From: Hungatella_A sp034142505
Lineage (GTDB): Bacteria > Bacillota > Clostridia > Lachnospirales > Lachnospiraceae
Length of the DNA: 64,000 nt
Direction of reading: 5' to 3'
Assembly: GCA_034142505.1 (NCBI GenBank)
Contig: JAWZDV010000075.1
Span: 135,868-199,867 of the forward strand
Below, piece after piece: positions 1 through 8,932 of this stretch (position 1 is its first letter; every line of letters begins with the position of its first letter). The notes beneath the pieces are model-generated. The model saw only the letters and a list, made by a program, of their open reading frames with translations, was not told where the DNA came from and did no database searches. The position numbers and the translations under genes are program-made.

Positions 1-210
1 CAGAGAGAGAATCCGCTCCACCGATTCATTGACAAAGACTCCAACAGCCTGAATACCGGGCGCCAGACGGTTTTTCAGTGCGGCTGCTTCCTCAAAAGAT
101 ACCCGGTGTCTGCTGGGAGCAAAGACGAAACCAATATAATCCGGCCATACCTCATTGACTGCTTCTATATCCTTCTGGGTGGTTAAACCGCAGATCTTTA
201 TCTTAGCCAT
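1..210 (-). CDS. trpF: Phosphoribosylanthranilate isomerase (partial, 3' end outside window)
   Basis: Only the first 70 codons are present; the gene runs off the left edge. The start is an ATG (complement of 208-210) and the protein opens with MAKIKICGLT, the KICGLT strand-1 signature of TrpF with the catalytic cysteine. It continues with a GFVFAPSRHRVS stretch, the usual second signature of the family (TIM barrel). TrpF converts phosphoribosylanthranilate to the carboxyphenylamino-deoxyribulose phosphate used by TrpC in cytosolic tryptophan synthesis. It lies 21 nt downstream of trpC on the same strand, so it is a later gene of the T-box-controlled trp operon; trpB and trpA are expected beyond the window. 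Confidence 0.93.
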   Translation of the reverse strand, partial: MAKIKICGLTTQKDIEAVNEVWPDYIGFVFAPSRHRVSFEEAAALKNRLAPGIQAVGVFVNESVERILSL

Positions 211-231
211 CCTCAATGCTTCCTTTCTATA

Positions 232-1014
232 TTAATAACAACCTGACCGCAGGTGGTCCAGCTCCAGCCGTTTATTCACCGACCGCATCAGCGTCTCACC
301 GATGAGAACTGCATTTACCCCGGCTTCATAAAGCACATGGATATCAGCCGGAGTCCGGATTCCGCTCTCCGCCACAAACAGAATATCAGGCGGAACCAGG
401 GAGCGGAGTTCGATGGAATGATGAAAGTCCACCTCAAAGGTCTTCAAGTTCCGGTTGTTAATTCCGATGATCCGTGCACCGGCCTCGCGGGCGGAAAGCA
501 CTTCCTCTTTTGTATGCGCCTCGACCAGAGCGCTGAGCCCAAGTCTGGTGCAGATATTTATATAGGAAGAAAGTGCATTCGTATCCAACAGAGAACAGAT
601 CAGCAGCACTGCGTCGGCGCCGATCAGTTTCGCTTCATAAATCTGATATTCATCTACCGTAAAATCCTTGCGGAGCAATGGAATCTGCACTGTACTTCGA
701 ATCTCCGTCAGATATTGGTTTCGTCCCATAAAGAAATCCGGCTCCGTCAGCACCGAGATAGCGGAAGCCCCGGCCAGTTCATAATCCCTGGCGATCTCGG
801 TGTAGGGGAAATTGGTGGCGATGACTCCCTTGGAGGGAGAGGCTTTTTTCACTTCACAGATAAAAGCCATCTCCGGGTTGTCGATTGCCTTCTCAAAGGC
901 GAAATTCCCTTTGGGCAGTTCTAACGCCTTTTCTTTGATTTCTTCCAGCGGACATTGTTTCTTTGCTTCTAATACCCGCAGCCTTGCGGTATCTGCTATG
1001 GCATCCAGAATCAT
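232..1014 (-). CDS. trpC: Indole-3-glycerol-phosphate synthase
   Basis: A 260-residue single-domain TIM barrel of normal length for stand-alone TrpC. The signature EVKKASPSKG is at residues 54-63 and carries the substrate-binding lysine; further conserved blocks are LLRKDF near residue 113, GINNRNL near 188 and VAESGI near 220. The enzyme closes the ring of CdRP to indole-3-glycerol phosphate with loss of CO2 and water. Only 4 nt separate it from trpD upstream and 21 nt from trpF downstream, so translation is probably coupled. Regulation follows the trp T-box. Identification is secure from motifs and from context. Confidence 0.97.
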   Translation of the reverse strand: MILDAIADTARLRVLEAKKQCPLEEIKEKALELPKGNFAFEKAIDNPEMAFICEVKKASPSKGVIATNFPYTEIARDYELAGASAISVLTEPDFFMGRNQYLTEIRSTVQIPLLRKDFTVDEYQIYEAKLIGADAVLLICSLLDTNALSSYINICTRLGLSALVEAHTKEEVLSAREAGARIIGINNRNLKTFEVDFHHSIELRSLVPPDILFVAESGIRTPADIHVLYEAGVNAVLIGETLMRSVNKRLELDHLRSGCY

Positions 1015-1018
1015 ATCA

Positions 1019-2035
1019 TCACCTCACACGATTTACTGCGTTTACAAACTCCTCCAGTTTGGCATTCGCCATACCTGAATCAATCAAGTTGGCCGCCTTC
1101 TGTACACAATCCTTGATGGTACAGTCATCAATTCCCAGGTAGAGACTCATGGCGGAATTTAACACCACGATATCCCGTTTGGCCCCTTTTAACCGGCCTG
1201 ATAAAATATCTCTGGTGATCTGTGCATTTTCCTCCGGTGTCCCCCCGATGATCTCGGACAGTTCATAGCGGGAGAGACCCACCTCCTCTGGTGTGATATC
1301 GTAAGCTTTTAATTTACCAAACCGGATCTCACACACATGAGTCGGTCCGGTCACGGTAGCTTCATCCAGGCCGTCCGCTCCGCAGACAACCAGCCCCCTG
1401 GTAACACCTAAGTTGCTCAGCACTTTGGCAAGCGGCTCCACCAAGGATTTGTCGTACACGCCCAGAAGCTGCATAGTAGCCCCCGCCGGATTGGACAATG
1501 GACCAAGAATATTGAAGATCGTGCGGATAGCCAGTTCTTTTCTGACCGGAGCCGCATATTTCATGGAAGAGTGGTAAGATTGTGCAAACATAAAGCACAT
1601 TCCGGTTTCCTCCAGAACCTGTTCCGACTGCTCGGCCGTCAGTGCTAAATTGACGCCTAAATGCTCCAGCACGTCGGCTGCCCCGCTTTTGCTGGACACG
1701 CTGCGGTTTCCGTGTTTAGCAACCGGAACACCGCCTGCCGCCACCACAAACGCGCTTGTAGTGGAAATGTTAAAAGTTCCCACCTCGTCGCCGCCGGTGC
1801 CGACAATATCAATCACATCAAAGGACGGCGTCAGCTTCAACGCTTTTTCCCGCATCACCGCCGCGCAGGCCGTGATCTCCTCGATGCTTTCTCCCTTCAT
1901 CCGGAGCCCGGTCAAAAAGGATGCCATCTGTGCCTGTGTGGCCTCCCCGCTCATGATTTCTCCCATCACCAGCTTTGCTGTCTCAAAGTCTAAATTCTTG
2001 CGTTCCGTTACGTCGTGAATTGCCTGCTGTATCAT
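1019..2035 (-). CDS. trpD: Anthranilate phosphoribosyltransferase
   Basis: A 338-residue protein, the standard length for TrpD. The glycine-rich PRPP loop GTGGDEVGTFNISTTSA lies near residues 80-96, followed by KHGNRSVSSKSGAADVLE, both diagnostic of the family. It transfers the phosphoribosyl group of PRPP to anthranilate. Unlike the fused TrpGD of enterobacteria, it stands alone: trpG is a separate gene 50 nt upstream, and trpC follows after 4 nt. It is co-transcribed from the trp T-box promoter. Confidence 0.97.
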   Translation of the reverse strand: MIQQAIHDVTERKNLDFETAKLVMGEIMSGEATQAQMASFLTGLRMKGESIEEITACAAVMREKALKLTPSFDVIDIVGTGGDEVGTFNISTTSAFVVAAGGVPVAKHGNRSVSSKSGAADVLEHLGVNLALTAEQSEQVLEETGMCFMFAQSYHSSMKYAAPVRKELAIRTIFNILGPLSNPAGATMQLLGVYDKSLVEPLAKVLSNLGVTRGLVVCGADGLDEATVTGPTHVCEIRFGKLKAYDITPEEVGLSRYELSEIIGGTPEENAQITRDILSGRLKGAKRDIVVLNSAMSLYLGIDDCTIKDCVQKAANLIDSGMANAKLEEFVNAVNRVR

Positions 2036-2085
2036 AAGATTTCCCTCCTGAAATGTTTCGTTTATAGTTGAATCGCCGATGGCTG

Positions 2086-2652
2086 CTATATAGCCAGAAA
2101 ATTCTTAAGTATGGTCATGCCATCCGGTGTCATAATGGATTCCGGATGAAACTGAAGTCCATAGATCGGATCATGTCTGTGCTGCACTGCCATGATCTCT
2201 CCCATATCATCCTGGGCCGTGATGAGAAGTTCGTCAGGCAGTGTCTCTCGGGAAGCAATCAGCGAATGGTACCTGGCCGCCGGTATCTGCTCCGGCAGTC
2301 CGTGAAACAGCGGACATCCGGGATTCAAGGTAATGGTACTTTGCTTTCCATGCATCAGTTTCTTTGCATGGACAATGGCCGCGCCAAACACTTCACAGAT
2401 TGCCTGATGCCCCAGACAAACACCCAGTATCGGGACAATGCCTTTTAATTCCCGAATCACGTCCTCGCATACCCCGGCATCTTTTGGATATCCCGGTCCG
2501 GGTGAGAGAATCATATGACTGGGATGCAATTGCCTGATCTCTCCGGCTGTCATCTCGTCGTTACGGATGACCCGGATATCCGGTGTCAGACTTCCGAAGA
2601 GCTGAACCAGATTGTAGGAAAAACTGTCATAATTATCTATCAGCAGTATCAT
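2086..2652 (-). CDS. trpG: Anthranilate synthase component II (glutamine amidotransferase)
   Basis: A 188-residue class I glutamine amidotransferase. The nucleophile is Cys79 in LGVCLGHQAI, and the catalytic pair is His169/Glu171 in HPES; the oxyanion loop GPGYP is near residue 52. It supplies ammonia from glutamine to TrpE. The ATG overlaps the TGA of trpE by one base (TGATG), so the two subunits are translationally coupled for equal stoichiometry. In related bacteria the same protein can serve p-aminobenzoate synthase (PabA), but the place in the trp operon supports TrpG as its main role. Confidence 0.95.
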   Translation of the reverse strand: MILLIDNYDSFSYNLVQLFGSLTPDIRVIRNDEMTAGEIRQLHPSHMILSPGPGYPKDAGVCEDVIRELKGIVPILGVCLGHQAICEVFGAAIVHAKKLMHGKQSTITLNPGCPLFHGLPEQIPAARYHSLIASRETLPDELLITAQDDMGEIMAVQHRHDPIYGLQFHPESIMTPDGMTILKNFLAI

Positions 2653-4127
2653 CAGTCATTCACCTCCCTGGCTTTTAAGATTGCATTGATCACAGCGCCT
2701 GCCTTGTTGGCGGATTCCTCGTATTCCAGTTCCGGAACACTGTCGGCCACGATGCCGCCGCCGGCCTGGACGTATACCTTATGGTCTTTCTTCACTGCCA
2801 TACGGATAGCGATACAGGTATCCATATTGCCGGTGAAATCAAGATATCCCAGCGCGCCGCCGTAGATCCCTCTCGGCACCTGCTCCAGTTCGTCGATAAT
2901 CTCGCAAGCCCGGATCTTCGGCGCTCCCGACAGGGTTCCCGCCGGAAGGACCGCTTCGATGGCGGAGCATCCGTCACAGTCCGGCCGGATATCCCCCTCT
3001 ACCTGGGAACAGATGTGCATAATCCGGGAGTATTTGTGGATCATTTTGTATCCGGTGACTTCCACGGTGGAAAACTTTGAGATTTTCCCTAAGTCGTTTC
3101 GTCCTAAGTCCACCAGCATGTTATGTTCCGCCAGTTCCTTTTCATCTGCCAGCAGCTCGGCTTCCAGCCGGGCATCCTCCTTTGCAGTGGCTCCTCTCGG
3201 CCTGGAACCGGCCACCGGAAAGGTAGTCAGCCGCCCGTGCTGTAATCGCACCAGCGTTTCCGGGGAAGTGCTCATGATCTCGTCGTCATCCAGCTTCATA
3301 TACACCATGTAGGGAGACGGATTCGTTGTCCTCAGAACCCGGTAGGCATTTAATAAGCTGCCTTCATAGGGACTGGTAAACTGTCTGGATATAACCGCCT
3401 GGAAAATGTCGCCGTCCACAATATACTCCTTCGTTTTCTCTACCATCCGGCAGTAATCTTCTTTGGAGACATTGCAGGTGAATTCGGGCTTGTCGGTGGA
3501 GATGGATTTTGCAAGCGGCGCGTTGTTCTCAATCAGCCTGGCGATAGCTTCCAGCTCCCCGCAGGCCCTGCCGTACTCTTCCATCACATGGTCGGTTTTC
3601 ATATTGACCACAATGCTGATTTTTTGTTTTAAATGATCGTAGGCGATCACCTTGTCAAACAGCATCAAATCATAATCATTGCCCCCGTCCTTTTTAAGCT
3701 TCAGTGTCGGTTCCGCGTAACCAATCATGGCATAGGAGAAATACCCCACGAAACCTCCGGTAAACGGTGGCAGCCCGTCAATGACCGGGGCTTTATAGTC
3801 CTTTAAGATATCCCGTATCACATCTAACGGATGACTGGTTTTGACAGTCCGGTCTGCAGCCCCTTCCGTGGAAGCGTCCTCCACATGCACCGTGCCGTCC
3901 TGACAGGTCAGTCTCATAATCGGGTCAAACCCCAGGAAAGAATAGCGTCCCCAGGTCTCCCCGCCCTCGATGCTTTCCAGCAGATAAAACCGGGTGCTTT
4001 TCTCAGCGATGCGCCGAAGCAGAGTAATCGGCGTCACCACATCCGCGTAGACTTCCCGGCACAGCGGAATTCGTTTGTAATCCTTAGCGAGTCTGGTAAT
4101 TTCCTCACAGCCTGGTGTGATGTTCAT
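2652..4127 (-). CDS. trpE: Anthranilate synthase component I
   Basis: A 491-residue chorismate-using enzyme and the first gene of the operon. The N-terminal part carries LLESIEGG, the LLES element that forms the feedback site for tryptophan, so allosteric inhibition is expected. The C-terminal catalytic part has AVLPAGTLSGAPK and a GALGYLDF-containing block with conserved Mg/chorismate residues. The start is chosen for the GGAAAGGAGAA ribosome site just upstream of the ATG at 4127. A T-box leader precedes it, so transcription is controlled by uncharged tRNA-Trp and activity by tryptophan itself. Confidence 0.97.
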   Translation of the reverse strand: MNITPGCEEITRLAKDYKRIPLCREVYADVVTPITLLRRIAEKSTRFYLLESIEGGETWGRYSFLGFDPIMRLTCQDGTVHVEDASTEGAADRTVKTSHPLDVIRDILKDYKAPVIDGLPPFTGGFVGYFSYAMIGYAEPTLKLKKDGGNDYDLMLFDKVIAYDHLKQKISIVVNMKTDHVMEEYGRACGELEAIARLIENNAPLAKSISTDKPEFTCNVSKEDYCRMVEKTKEYIVDGDIFQAVISRQFTSPYEGSLLNAYRVLRTTNPSPYMVYMKLDDDEIMSTSPETLVRLQHGRLTTFPVAGSRPRGATAKEDARLEAELLADEKELAEHNMLVDLGRNDLGKISKFSTVEVTGYKMIHKYSRIMHICSQVEGDIRPDCDGCSAIEAVLPAGTLSGAPKIRACEIIDELEQVPRGIYGGALGYLDFTGNMDTCIAIRMAVKKDHKVYVQAGGGIVADSVPELEYEESANKAGAVINAILKAREVND

Positions 4128-4167
4128 ATTGCGTTCTCCTTTCCTGGTTTCATAATCTGGAATTAAA

Positions 4168-4474
4168 ATAATAAAAAAAGACTTCTGTCCCCATACAGGG
4201 ACAAAAGTCTTGAATTAACTTCTGCGGTACCACCCAAATTGGCGTAAACTACGCCCACTCAACAATGCACTGACATGCATCTCCCCTTGATAACGGATAG
4301 GAAACCCGTCGCCACCTACTCTCTGCTGTTATCAAAACAGCGATTTCAAAGCACCCTCGCAAGTCCATTCGGATTAATTATTAAGACCTTCTTCCACCAT
4401 ATGAAGGCTCTCTGTGCATAATAGAATAATCTTACTTACTCTTGCTCACCGGTTTAATTGGTAATATTTAATTG
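4168..4474 (-). promoter_or_regulatory. Tryptophan T-box riboswitch leader of the trp operon
   Basis: This leader fills the gap between the promoter and trpE. Read on the minus strand it contains a Stem I region with an AGAGAG element, a likely UGG (Trp) specifier codon at 4365-4367 followed by a purine, and the T-box core GGGTGGTACCGCAGA at 4221-4235 that pairs with the tRNA acceptor end. It ends in a 13-bp terminator followed by a U run (4174-4211). Uncharged tRNA-Trp is expected to stabilise the antiterminator. The T-box core and terminator are clear; the specifier assignment rests on position and on the downstream trp genes. Confidence 0.93.
4174..4211 (-). terminator. T-box intrinsic terminator (attenuator) before trpE
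   Basis: On the minus strand AGACTTTTGTCCC pairs over 13 bp (one G-U) with GGGACAGAAGTCT around a short loop and is followed by seven T residues. The 5' half overlaps the region that would pair with the T-box core in the antiterminator. Confidence 0.92.
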
Positions 4475-4480
4475 TGCTTT

Positions 4481-4509
4481 AGTATATTACAGTAAAAAAG
4501 AAATGTCAA
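4481..4509 (-). promoter_or_regulatory. Sigma-A promoter of the trp operon
   Basis: On the minus strand a perfect TTGACA (4504-4509) is separated by 17 nt from TATACT (4481-4486). It is placed to start the T-box transcript near 4474. Confidence 0.85.
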
Positions 4510-4574
4510 CTAATTTTTGGAAAAAAATTTATAACTTTTTTTTGAGCGCAAAGTTTCCTTTTTGTAAAAGAAGT

Positions 4575-4603
4575 GTATAAATTCCTCAATTTTACAGATA
4601 CTA
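4575..4603 (+). promoter_or_regulatory. Candidate forespore sigma-G promoter of spoVT
   Basis: GTATA (4575-4579) and GATACTA (4597-4603) are 17 nt apart and lie about 40 nt upstream of spoVT. They resemble the sigma-F/G -35 and -10 elements (GNATA and CATNNTA). spoVT is sigma-G dependent in Bacillus subtilis; that this holds here is inference. Confidence 0.4.
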
Positions 4604-4644
4604 CTTCCAGAAACGGATAGTACAGTATATGGAGGAATTATTTT

Positions 4645-5193
4645 ATGAAAGCTACGGGAATTGTAAGAAGAATTGACGATCTGGGGAGAGTAGTAATACC
4701 AAAGGAAATCAGAAGAACGCTGCGTCTGCGTGAGGGGACGCCACTAGAGATTTTTACGGACCGCGAGGGAGAAATTATCTTGAAGAAATATTCTCCCATG
4801 GTGGAACTGACTGCATTTTCCAGCCAGTATGCCGAGGCTATGGCCCAGTCCACCGGTCTGATTGTGTGTATTACAGACCGCGACCAGGTGATTGCCGTGT
4901 CCGGCGGTTCCAAGAAGGACATCCTTCAGAAAACCATCAGTAAACAGCTGGAGCACATCATCGGAGAACGAAGCGTGGTGATGGCAGTCAAAGATGATAA
5001 AGCATTCATCTCCCTGACCTCCGACGAGATGGAAGGCATCACCGCAGAGGTGATCGCACCGATTATCTGTGAGGGCGATGCCATCGGCTCGGTATCCTTA
5101 CTTAGCAGAGATGTAAAAGCAAAATTTGGTGAAATGGAGATGAAGCTGGTCATGACAGCCGCCGCCTTCCTGGGGCGCCAGATGGAAGCATAG
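4645..5193 (+). CDS. spoVT: Stage V sporulation transcription regulator SpoVT
   Basis: A 182-residue protein close to the 178 residues of B. subtilis SpoVT. Residues 1-50 are an AbrB-type swapped-hairpin DNA-binding domain (MKATGIVRRIDDLGRVVIPK, then EIRRTLRLREGTPLEIF); residues about 55-180 form a GAF-like ligand domain, which separates SpoVT from the shorter AbrB. It tunes forespore gene expression late in sporulation and affects germination. The ATG follows TGGAGGAATTATTTT, a good ribosome site. It is monocistronic: an intrinsic terminator follows at 5235, and a convergent kinase gene ends at 5275. Confidence 0.95.
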   Translation: MKATGIVRRIDDLGRVVIPKEIRRTLRLREGTPLEIFTDREGEIILKKYSPMVELTAFSSQYAEAMAQSTGLIVCITDRDQVIAVSGGSKKDILQKTISKQLEHIIGERSVVMAVKDDKAFISLTSDEMEGITAEVIAPIICEGDAIGSVSLLSRDVKAKFGEMEMKLVMTAAAFLGRQMEA

Positions 5194-5234
5194 ACGAGGG
5201 ATTGTATCAAAGAATAAACGAATAGACGGAGACT

Positions 5235-5263
5235 GGACATGCCGGATAGACATGTCCTTTTTC
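5235..5263 (+). terminator. Intrinsic terminator after spoVT
   Basis: GGACATG (5235-5241) pairs with CATGTCC (5251-5257) and is followed by TTTTTC. It lies between the convergent spoVT and histidine kinase genes. Confidence 0.75.
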
Positions 5264-5274
5264 TTTGCTGCCGG

Positions 5275-6591
5275 TCAGGCGATACCCTCTTTTTCCAGCG
5301 CCAGCATAATGCTGACCGTAAATGCATGATCGTCGTGGCTGATCTTCATGTCGCCCTCGTAGCGTTCGACCACGGTGGAGACATTGGATAAACCGATGCC
5401 GCAGAAGGTTTCCCCGGTTTTGGTACTCTCGTAGCGGCTGCCTTTCATCTGGTATTCCCCGTTAAAGGAATTTGTGATACTGATGACGAGGAAGGCTTTG
5501 CGGAACAGGATTTCCACGTTGATGTATTTTCGGACGGAGTCATCGGTGATGCGGCTGCAGGCTTCCACAGCATTATCAAGCAGGTTGCCGAGGATGATGC
5601 ACATGTCCACATTTTCGATGGGTAATGTGGGCGGGATCATGATGTTGGTAGTGAAGGTGATGTGGGCTTCTTCCGCCTGCTGCTTGGTACGGCTCAGCAT
5701 AATATTCACCATCCGGTTGCCGCTGCTGACCGGGACGGTCAGGTGGTTGGTGGAGTCGTAGATTCCGTTGATGTATTGGAGCGCCTGATCATACTGTTCC
5801 ATCTGAAGCAGAGACACAATGCTGTGTAAGTGGCGTTTTAGATCATGGCGGAGAGCGGTGACCTCGGCCTGTGCCTCCTCCACCTGCTTATAATAGTCGG
5901 TCTGCATGGACAACAGCTGGTCGGCCATGATCCGCTTCTGGCGCACCTCGTTGATGATAAAGGTCTTGTCCACCAGATAGAACAGGAAAAAGGACGTACA
6001 CATCAAGATCCCCGCAATATCGGAATACAGTAAAAGCGTATTGTCCCTGACATAAAACAAATGGATCGCGATCAAAAGAATGCCAAACGGATAAATGTAG
6101 CTGATAATGGCATACAGTGTCAATTTGTTGGAATCATGCATCTTCCGGAACTGGACAAACAGCAGGGTAAACAGGAAAAACAGCACACAGGCCAGCATCT
6201 GGGACGCCGGTCCCTGGACAAAATCGCTTGGCATCGCCGGAAGTTTCTGATGCACCGGTCCCATCAGCAGAATGGAGGCCAGAAGCTTGCAGGCATAATT
6301 TAAAAACACAAACAGACAGGCTACCAATACTTTAATCTGATTAGAGTCCTGATAAAGCCAAAAGACAATCAGGAGTGAAAACAGGCAGTAGAAAAACCAG
6401 GCGCTGAACAGCGGAAAATCGAATACATAAGTCACCATCTGAAACAGAAAGTACACAAAAAAGGCCCCCCTCACTGCGGCGCGGGGCCTGGCCTTGGGCA
6501 GAAGAAACGTCTGGCAGAGCCATAAGAAAATCCAGGTTTCCGATGCGGATAAAAGCAGGCTGTTGAACAGATGATAAATGGACGGATTCAT
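5275..6591 (-). CDS. Membrane sensor histidine kinase, AgrC/HPK10-like (GHKL)
   Basis: A 438-residue protein with roughly six hydrophobic segments in residues 5-207, then a coiled linker and a kinase core. The H-box is TALRHDLKRHLHSIVSLL with phospho-acceptor His249; the N-box is ILGNLLDNAVEAC, and a GIGLSNV motif closes the ATP lid. RHDL-type H-boxes with a polytopic sensor are typical of the AgrC/ComD/VirS group, which often sense peptides. Its start overlaps the stop of the LytTR regulator by 4 nt (ATGA), so the two form one operon. No agrB or agrD-like gene is seen nearby, so the ligand is unknown. Confidence 0.88.
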   Translation of the reverse strand: MNPSIYHLFNSLLLSASETWIFLWLCQTFLLPKARPRAAVRGAFFVYFLFQMVTYVFDFPLFSAWFFYCLFSLLIVFWLYQDSNQIKVLVACLFVFLNYACKLLASILLMGPVHQKLPAMPSDFVQGPASQMLACVLFFLFTLLFVQFRKMHDSNKLTLYAIISYIYPFGILLIAIHLFYVRDNTLLLYSDIAGILMCTSFFLFYLVDKTFIINEVRQKRIMADQLLSMQTDYYKQVEEAQAEVTALRHDLKRHLHSIVSLLQMEQYDQALQYINGIYDSTNHLTVPVSSGNRMVNIMLSRTKQQAEEAHITFTTNIMIPPTLPIENVDMCIILGNLLDNAVEACSRITDDSVRKYINVEILFRKAFLVISITNSFNGEYQMKGSRYESTKTGETFCGIGLSNVSTVVERYEGDMKISHDDHAFTVSIMLALEKEGIA

Positions 6592-7298
6592 AAGTGGGCC
6601 TCCATGTAAGTTAAAAATTCATGGCTGACATCCTTGCGTTTATGTTTGCTCATAGGTATCACATCATGGTTGTCCATGGTAACCGATTCTTTAAAGATAT
6701 TATGAATCCGGCTGACATTCACCAGAAAACTTTTGTGAACCCGGATAAATCCATGGGGTCTTAATTCCTCTTCCAGCGCGCTGATGGTGCCTGTGAAGGA
6801 GAACCGCCCCTCTTCCGCCACCACCTGAATTGTCCGGATGTCAGACTCTAAATAATAAATATGATTTGTCATCAGCTTGGTAGTCCCATTCTTGGATGGA
6901 AACGTCAGAAACGAGTTCTGCTGCAAAATCAGATGATCCAGCGTATTCTTCACCGCATTTAAAAAATCTTCTTTTACCACCGGTTTCACCAGATAACGGA
7001 ACGCGTTCACCCGGTATCCCTCCACCGCATAATCAATCGTGGCCGTCACAATCAGGATGGGAAGGGAGTCATCCACTTTTCGTATTTCCTCGGCCACCTC
7101 AATGCCGTTCATCTCGTTCATCCTCATATCCAGGATGAGCAGGTCGTAAAATTGTTTCTTCTGATAATCTTTGATTAAGTCAATTCCATTTGTATAAGTA
7201 AAAATCTGAATGGGATAATGTTCTTCCAACTCAGATAAATAACCGGTAAGCTGTAAAAGATCTGCATCACTGTCGTCGCAGCATACAATTCTAAACAT
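6588..7298 (-). CDS. LytTR-family response regulator
   Basis: A 236-residue two-domain regulator. Residues 1-120 are a receiver with acidic pocket DD at 8-9 and phospho-acceptor Asp57 in LLILDMRMNEMNG; residues about 135-236 are a LytTR DNA-binding domain (SFTGTISALEEEL, then HKSFLVNVSRI). The reading frame stays open further upstream, but AGGAGG sits 8 nt before the ATG at 7298 and the homology begins there, so the longer start is rejected. It partners with the AgrC-like kinase immediately downstream. The divergent permease-amidohydrolase operon begins 163 nt away and is the obvious candidate target. Confidence 0.92.
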   Translation of the reverse strand: MFRIVCCDDSDADLLQLTGYLSELEEHYPIQIFTYTNGIDLIKDYQKKQFYDLLILDMRMNEMNGIEVAEEIRKVDDSLPILIVTATIDYAVEGYRVNAFRYLVKPVVKEDFLNAVKNTLDHLILQQNSFLTFPSKNGTTKLMTNHIYYLESDIRTIQVVAEEGRFSFTGTISALEEELRPHGFIRVHKSFLVNVSRIHNIFKESVTMDNHDVIPMSKHKRKDVSHEFLTYMEAHL

Positions 7299-7380
7299 GA
7301 TAATCCTCCTTAAAATCCCCTGCTTATTATAGTATAGATGACCAATTATTACAATGAAATTATCGATTATGCGCATCATC

Positions 7381-7408
7381 TTGAAAATGAATTTTGAAGG
7401 AGTAAAAT
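7381..7408 (+). promoter_or_regulatory. Candidate promoter of the permease-amidohydrolase operon
   Basis: TTGAAA (7381-7386) and TAAAAT (7403-7408) are 16 nt apart in the gap between the two-component genes and the divergent permease. The match is reasonable but not perfect, and no LytTR direct repeat is obvious. Confidence 0.4.
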
Positions 7409-7461
7409 AAGAGCCGATAAGAGGATAAAAAAGACAATGACAGACAAGGGGGAAAGGTTTT

Positions 7462-8892
7462 ATGCCTGAATCAAAAGGAGCCGCACAGGGCGGCGCAGGG
7501 ATGAAAAAGACATTATCCATCTGGAACTTTTTTACCATCGGATTTGGAGCCATTATCGGTACCGGATGGGTGCTGCTGGTAGGTGACTGGATGGTAATCG
7601 GCGGCGGTCCAATCGCGGCCATGATCGCATTTTTAATCGGAGCTATTTTCCTGCTTCCAATCGGAGCAGTGTTTGGGGAGCTGACGGCGGCGATCCCCAT
7701 ATCGGGCGGTATCATCGAGTACGTGGACAGAACTTACGGCAATAATATGTCCTACATAACCGGATGGTTTTTAGCACTGGGAAACGGTATCCTGTGTCCA
7801 TGGGAAGCTATCGCCATCTCTACACTGGTATCTGACATGTTCGGAGATTTATTCCCGATCTTAAGAGCTGTCAAACTGTATTCTATCATGGGCGCGGATG
7901 TGTATTTATTCCCAACCGTGATTGCACTGGGATTTGCGTTCTACGTGATTTCCTTAAACTTCAGAGGCGCCAGCGCGGCGGCGAAGCTCCAGGCATTTTT
8001 AACAAAAGCGCTGTTGGCCGGCATGCTTTTAGCTATGGGTATTTCTTTTGTAAAGGGCGGACCGTCCAACATTTTCCCGGCCTTTACACAGGTACAGGGA
8101 CCAAGCACCACCACAAGCGCCAACAACATGTTTGCGGGAATCATTTCCGTGCTGGTTATGACGCCATTCTTCTATGCGGGCTTTGATACGATTCCGCAGC
8201 AGGCGGAGGAAGCGGCGGAAGGTCTTGACTGGAATAAGTTTGGAAAGGTCATCAGTATGGCTCTTCTGGCGGCAGGCGGATTTTACATGATCTGTATCTA
8301 TTCCTTCGGCACTATCATTCCGTGGACGGAATTCGTTAAGAGTACGGTTCCGGCGCTGGCCTGCTTAAGAAATATTAACATGATCTTATATGTGGCTATG
8401 TTGGTGATTGCCACCTTAGGGCCGATGGGCCCCATGAACTCCTTCTACGGAGCCACCAGCCGTATCATGCTGGCCATGGGCCGTAAAGGACAGCTTCCGG
8501 CTTCTTTTGCAGAGATTGATCCCAAGAGCGGCGCTCCGAGGATGGCCAATATCGTACTGGCGGTTCTGACCGTAGCCGGACCGTTCCTGGGCAAGAATAT
8601 GCTGGTTTCATTGACCAATGTGTCGGCTTTGGCCTTTATTTTCTCCTGCACCATGGTAAGCTTTGCCTGTCTGAAAATGCGTAAGACAGAGCCGGATCTG
8701 CCACGTCCTTACAAAGTTCCGGGCGGAAAGCTGGGGATCGGAGCGGCTTGTCTGGCAGGAAGTATCATTATCGCTCTGATGGTAGTACCGTTCAGCCCTG
8801 CGGCTTTAAAACCGGTTGAGTGGGCAATCGTAGCGGGCTGGTTAGTGATTGGTTTGGTTTTAAAAGCATTTTCCTCAAAGAAAAATGCTTAA
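7462..8892 (+). CDS. APC-superfamily amino acid permease
   Basis: A 476-residue integral membrane protein with about 12 hydrophobic helices. The first helix has GFGAIIGTGWVLLVGDW, matching the G-(S/A)-I-(I/G)-G-x-G substrate-binding loop of the APC family. Another typical block is LATLGPMGPMNSFYGATSRIM in the second half. It probably imports an amino acid or short peptide-derived compound by proton symport; the substrate cannot be read from sequence. AAGGGGGAAAGG precedes the ATG; a second possible start is the ATG at 7501. The amidohydrolase 40 nt downstream suggests that it may supply that enzyme's substrate. Confidence 0.88.
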   Translation: MPESKGAAQGGAGMKKTLSIWNFFTIGFGAIIGTGWVLLVGDWMVIGGGPIAAMIAFLIGAIFLLPIGAVFGELTAAIPISGGIIEYVDRTYGNNMSYITGWFLALGNGILCPWEAIAISTLVSDMFGDLFPILRAVKLYSIMGADVYLFPTVIALGFAFYVISLNFRGASAAAKLQAFLTKALLAGMLLAMGISFVKGGPSNIFPAFTQVQGPSTTTSANNMFAGIISVLVMTPFFYAGFDTIPQQAEEAAEGLDWNKFGKVISMALLAAGGFYMICIYSFGTIIPWTEFVKSTVPALACLRNINMILYVAMLVIATLGPMGPMNSFYGATSRIMLAMGRKGQLPASFAEIDPKSGAPRMANIVLAVLTVAGPFLGKNMLVSLTNVSALAFIFSCTMVSFACLKMRKTEPDLPRPYKVPGGKLGIGAACLAGSIIIALMVVPFSPAALKPVEWAIVAGWLVIGLVLKAFSSKKNA

Positions 8893-8932
8893 AAAATAAT
8901 ATTCATAACATTTTTAAAAGGAGGGTTTACAT

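Noticed and set aside
7299..7715. Upstream extension of the LytTR regulator frame by 139 codons
   Set aside because: It is antisense to the start of the permease gene and its promoter; the AGGAGG site and receiver homology begin at 7298.
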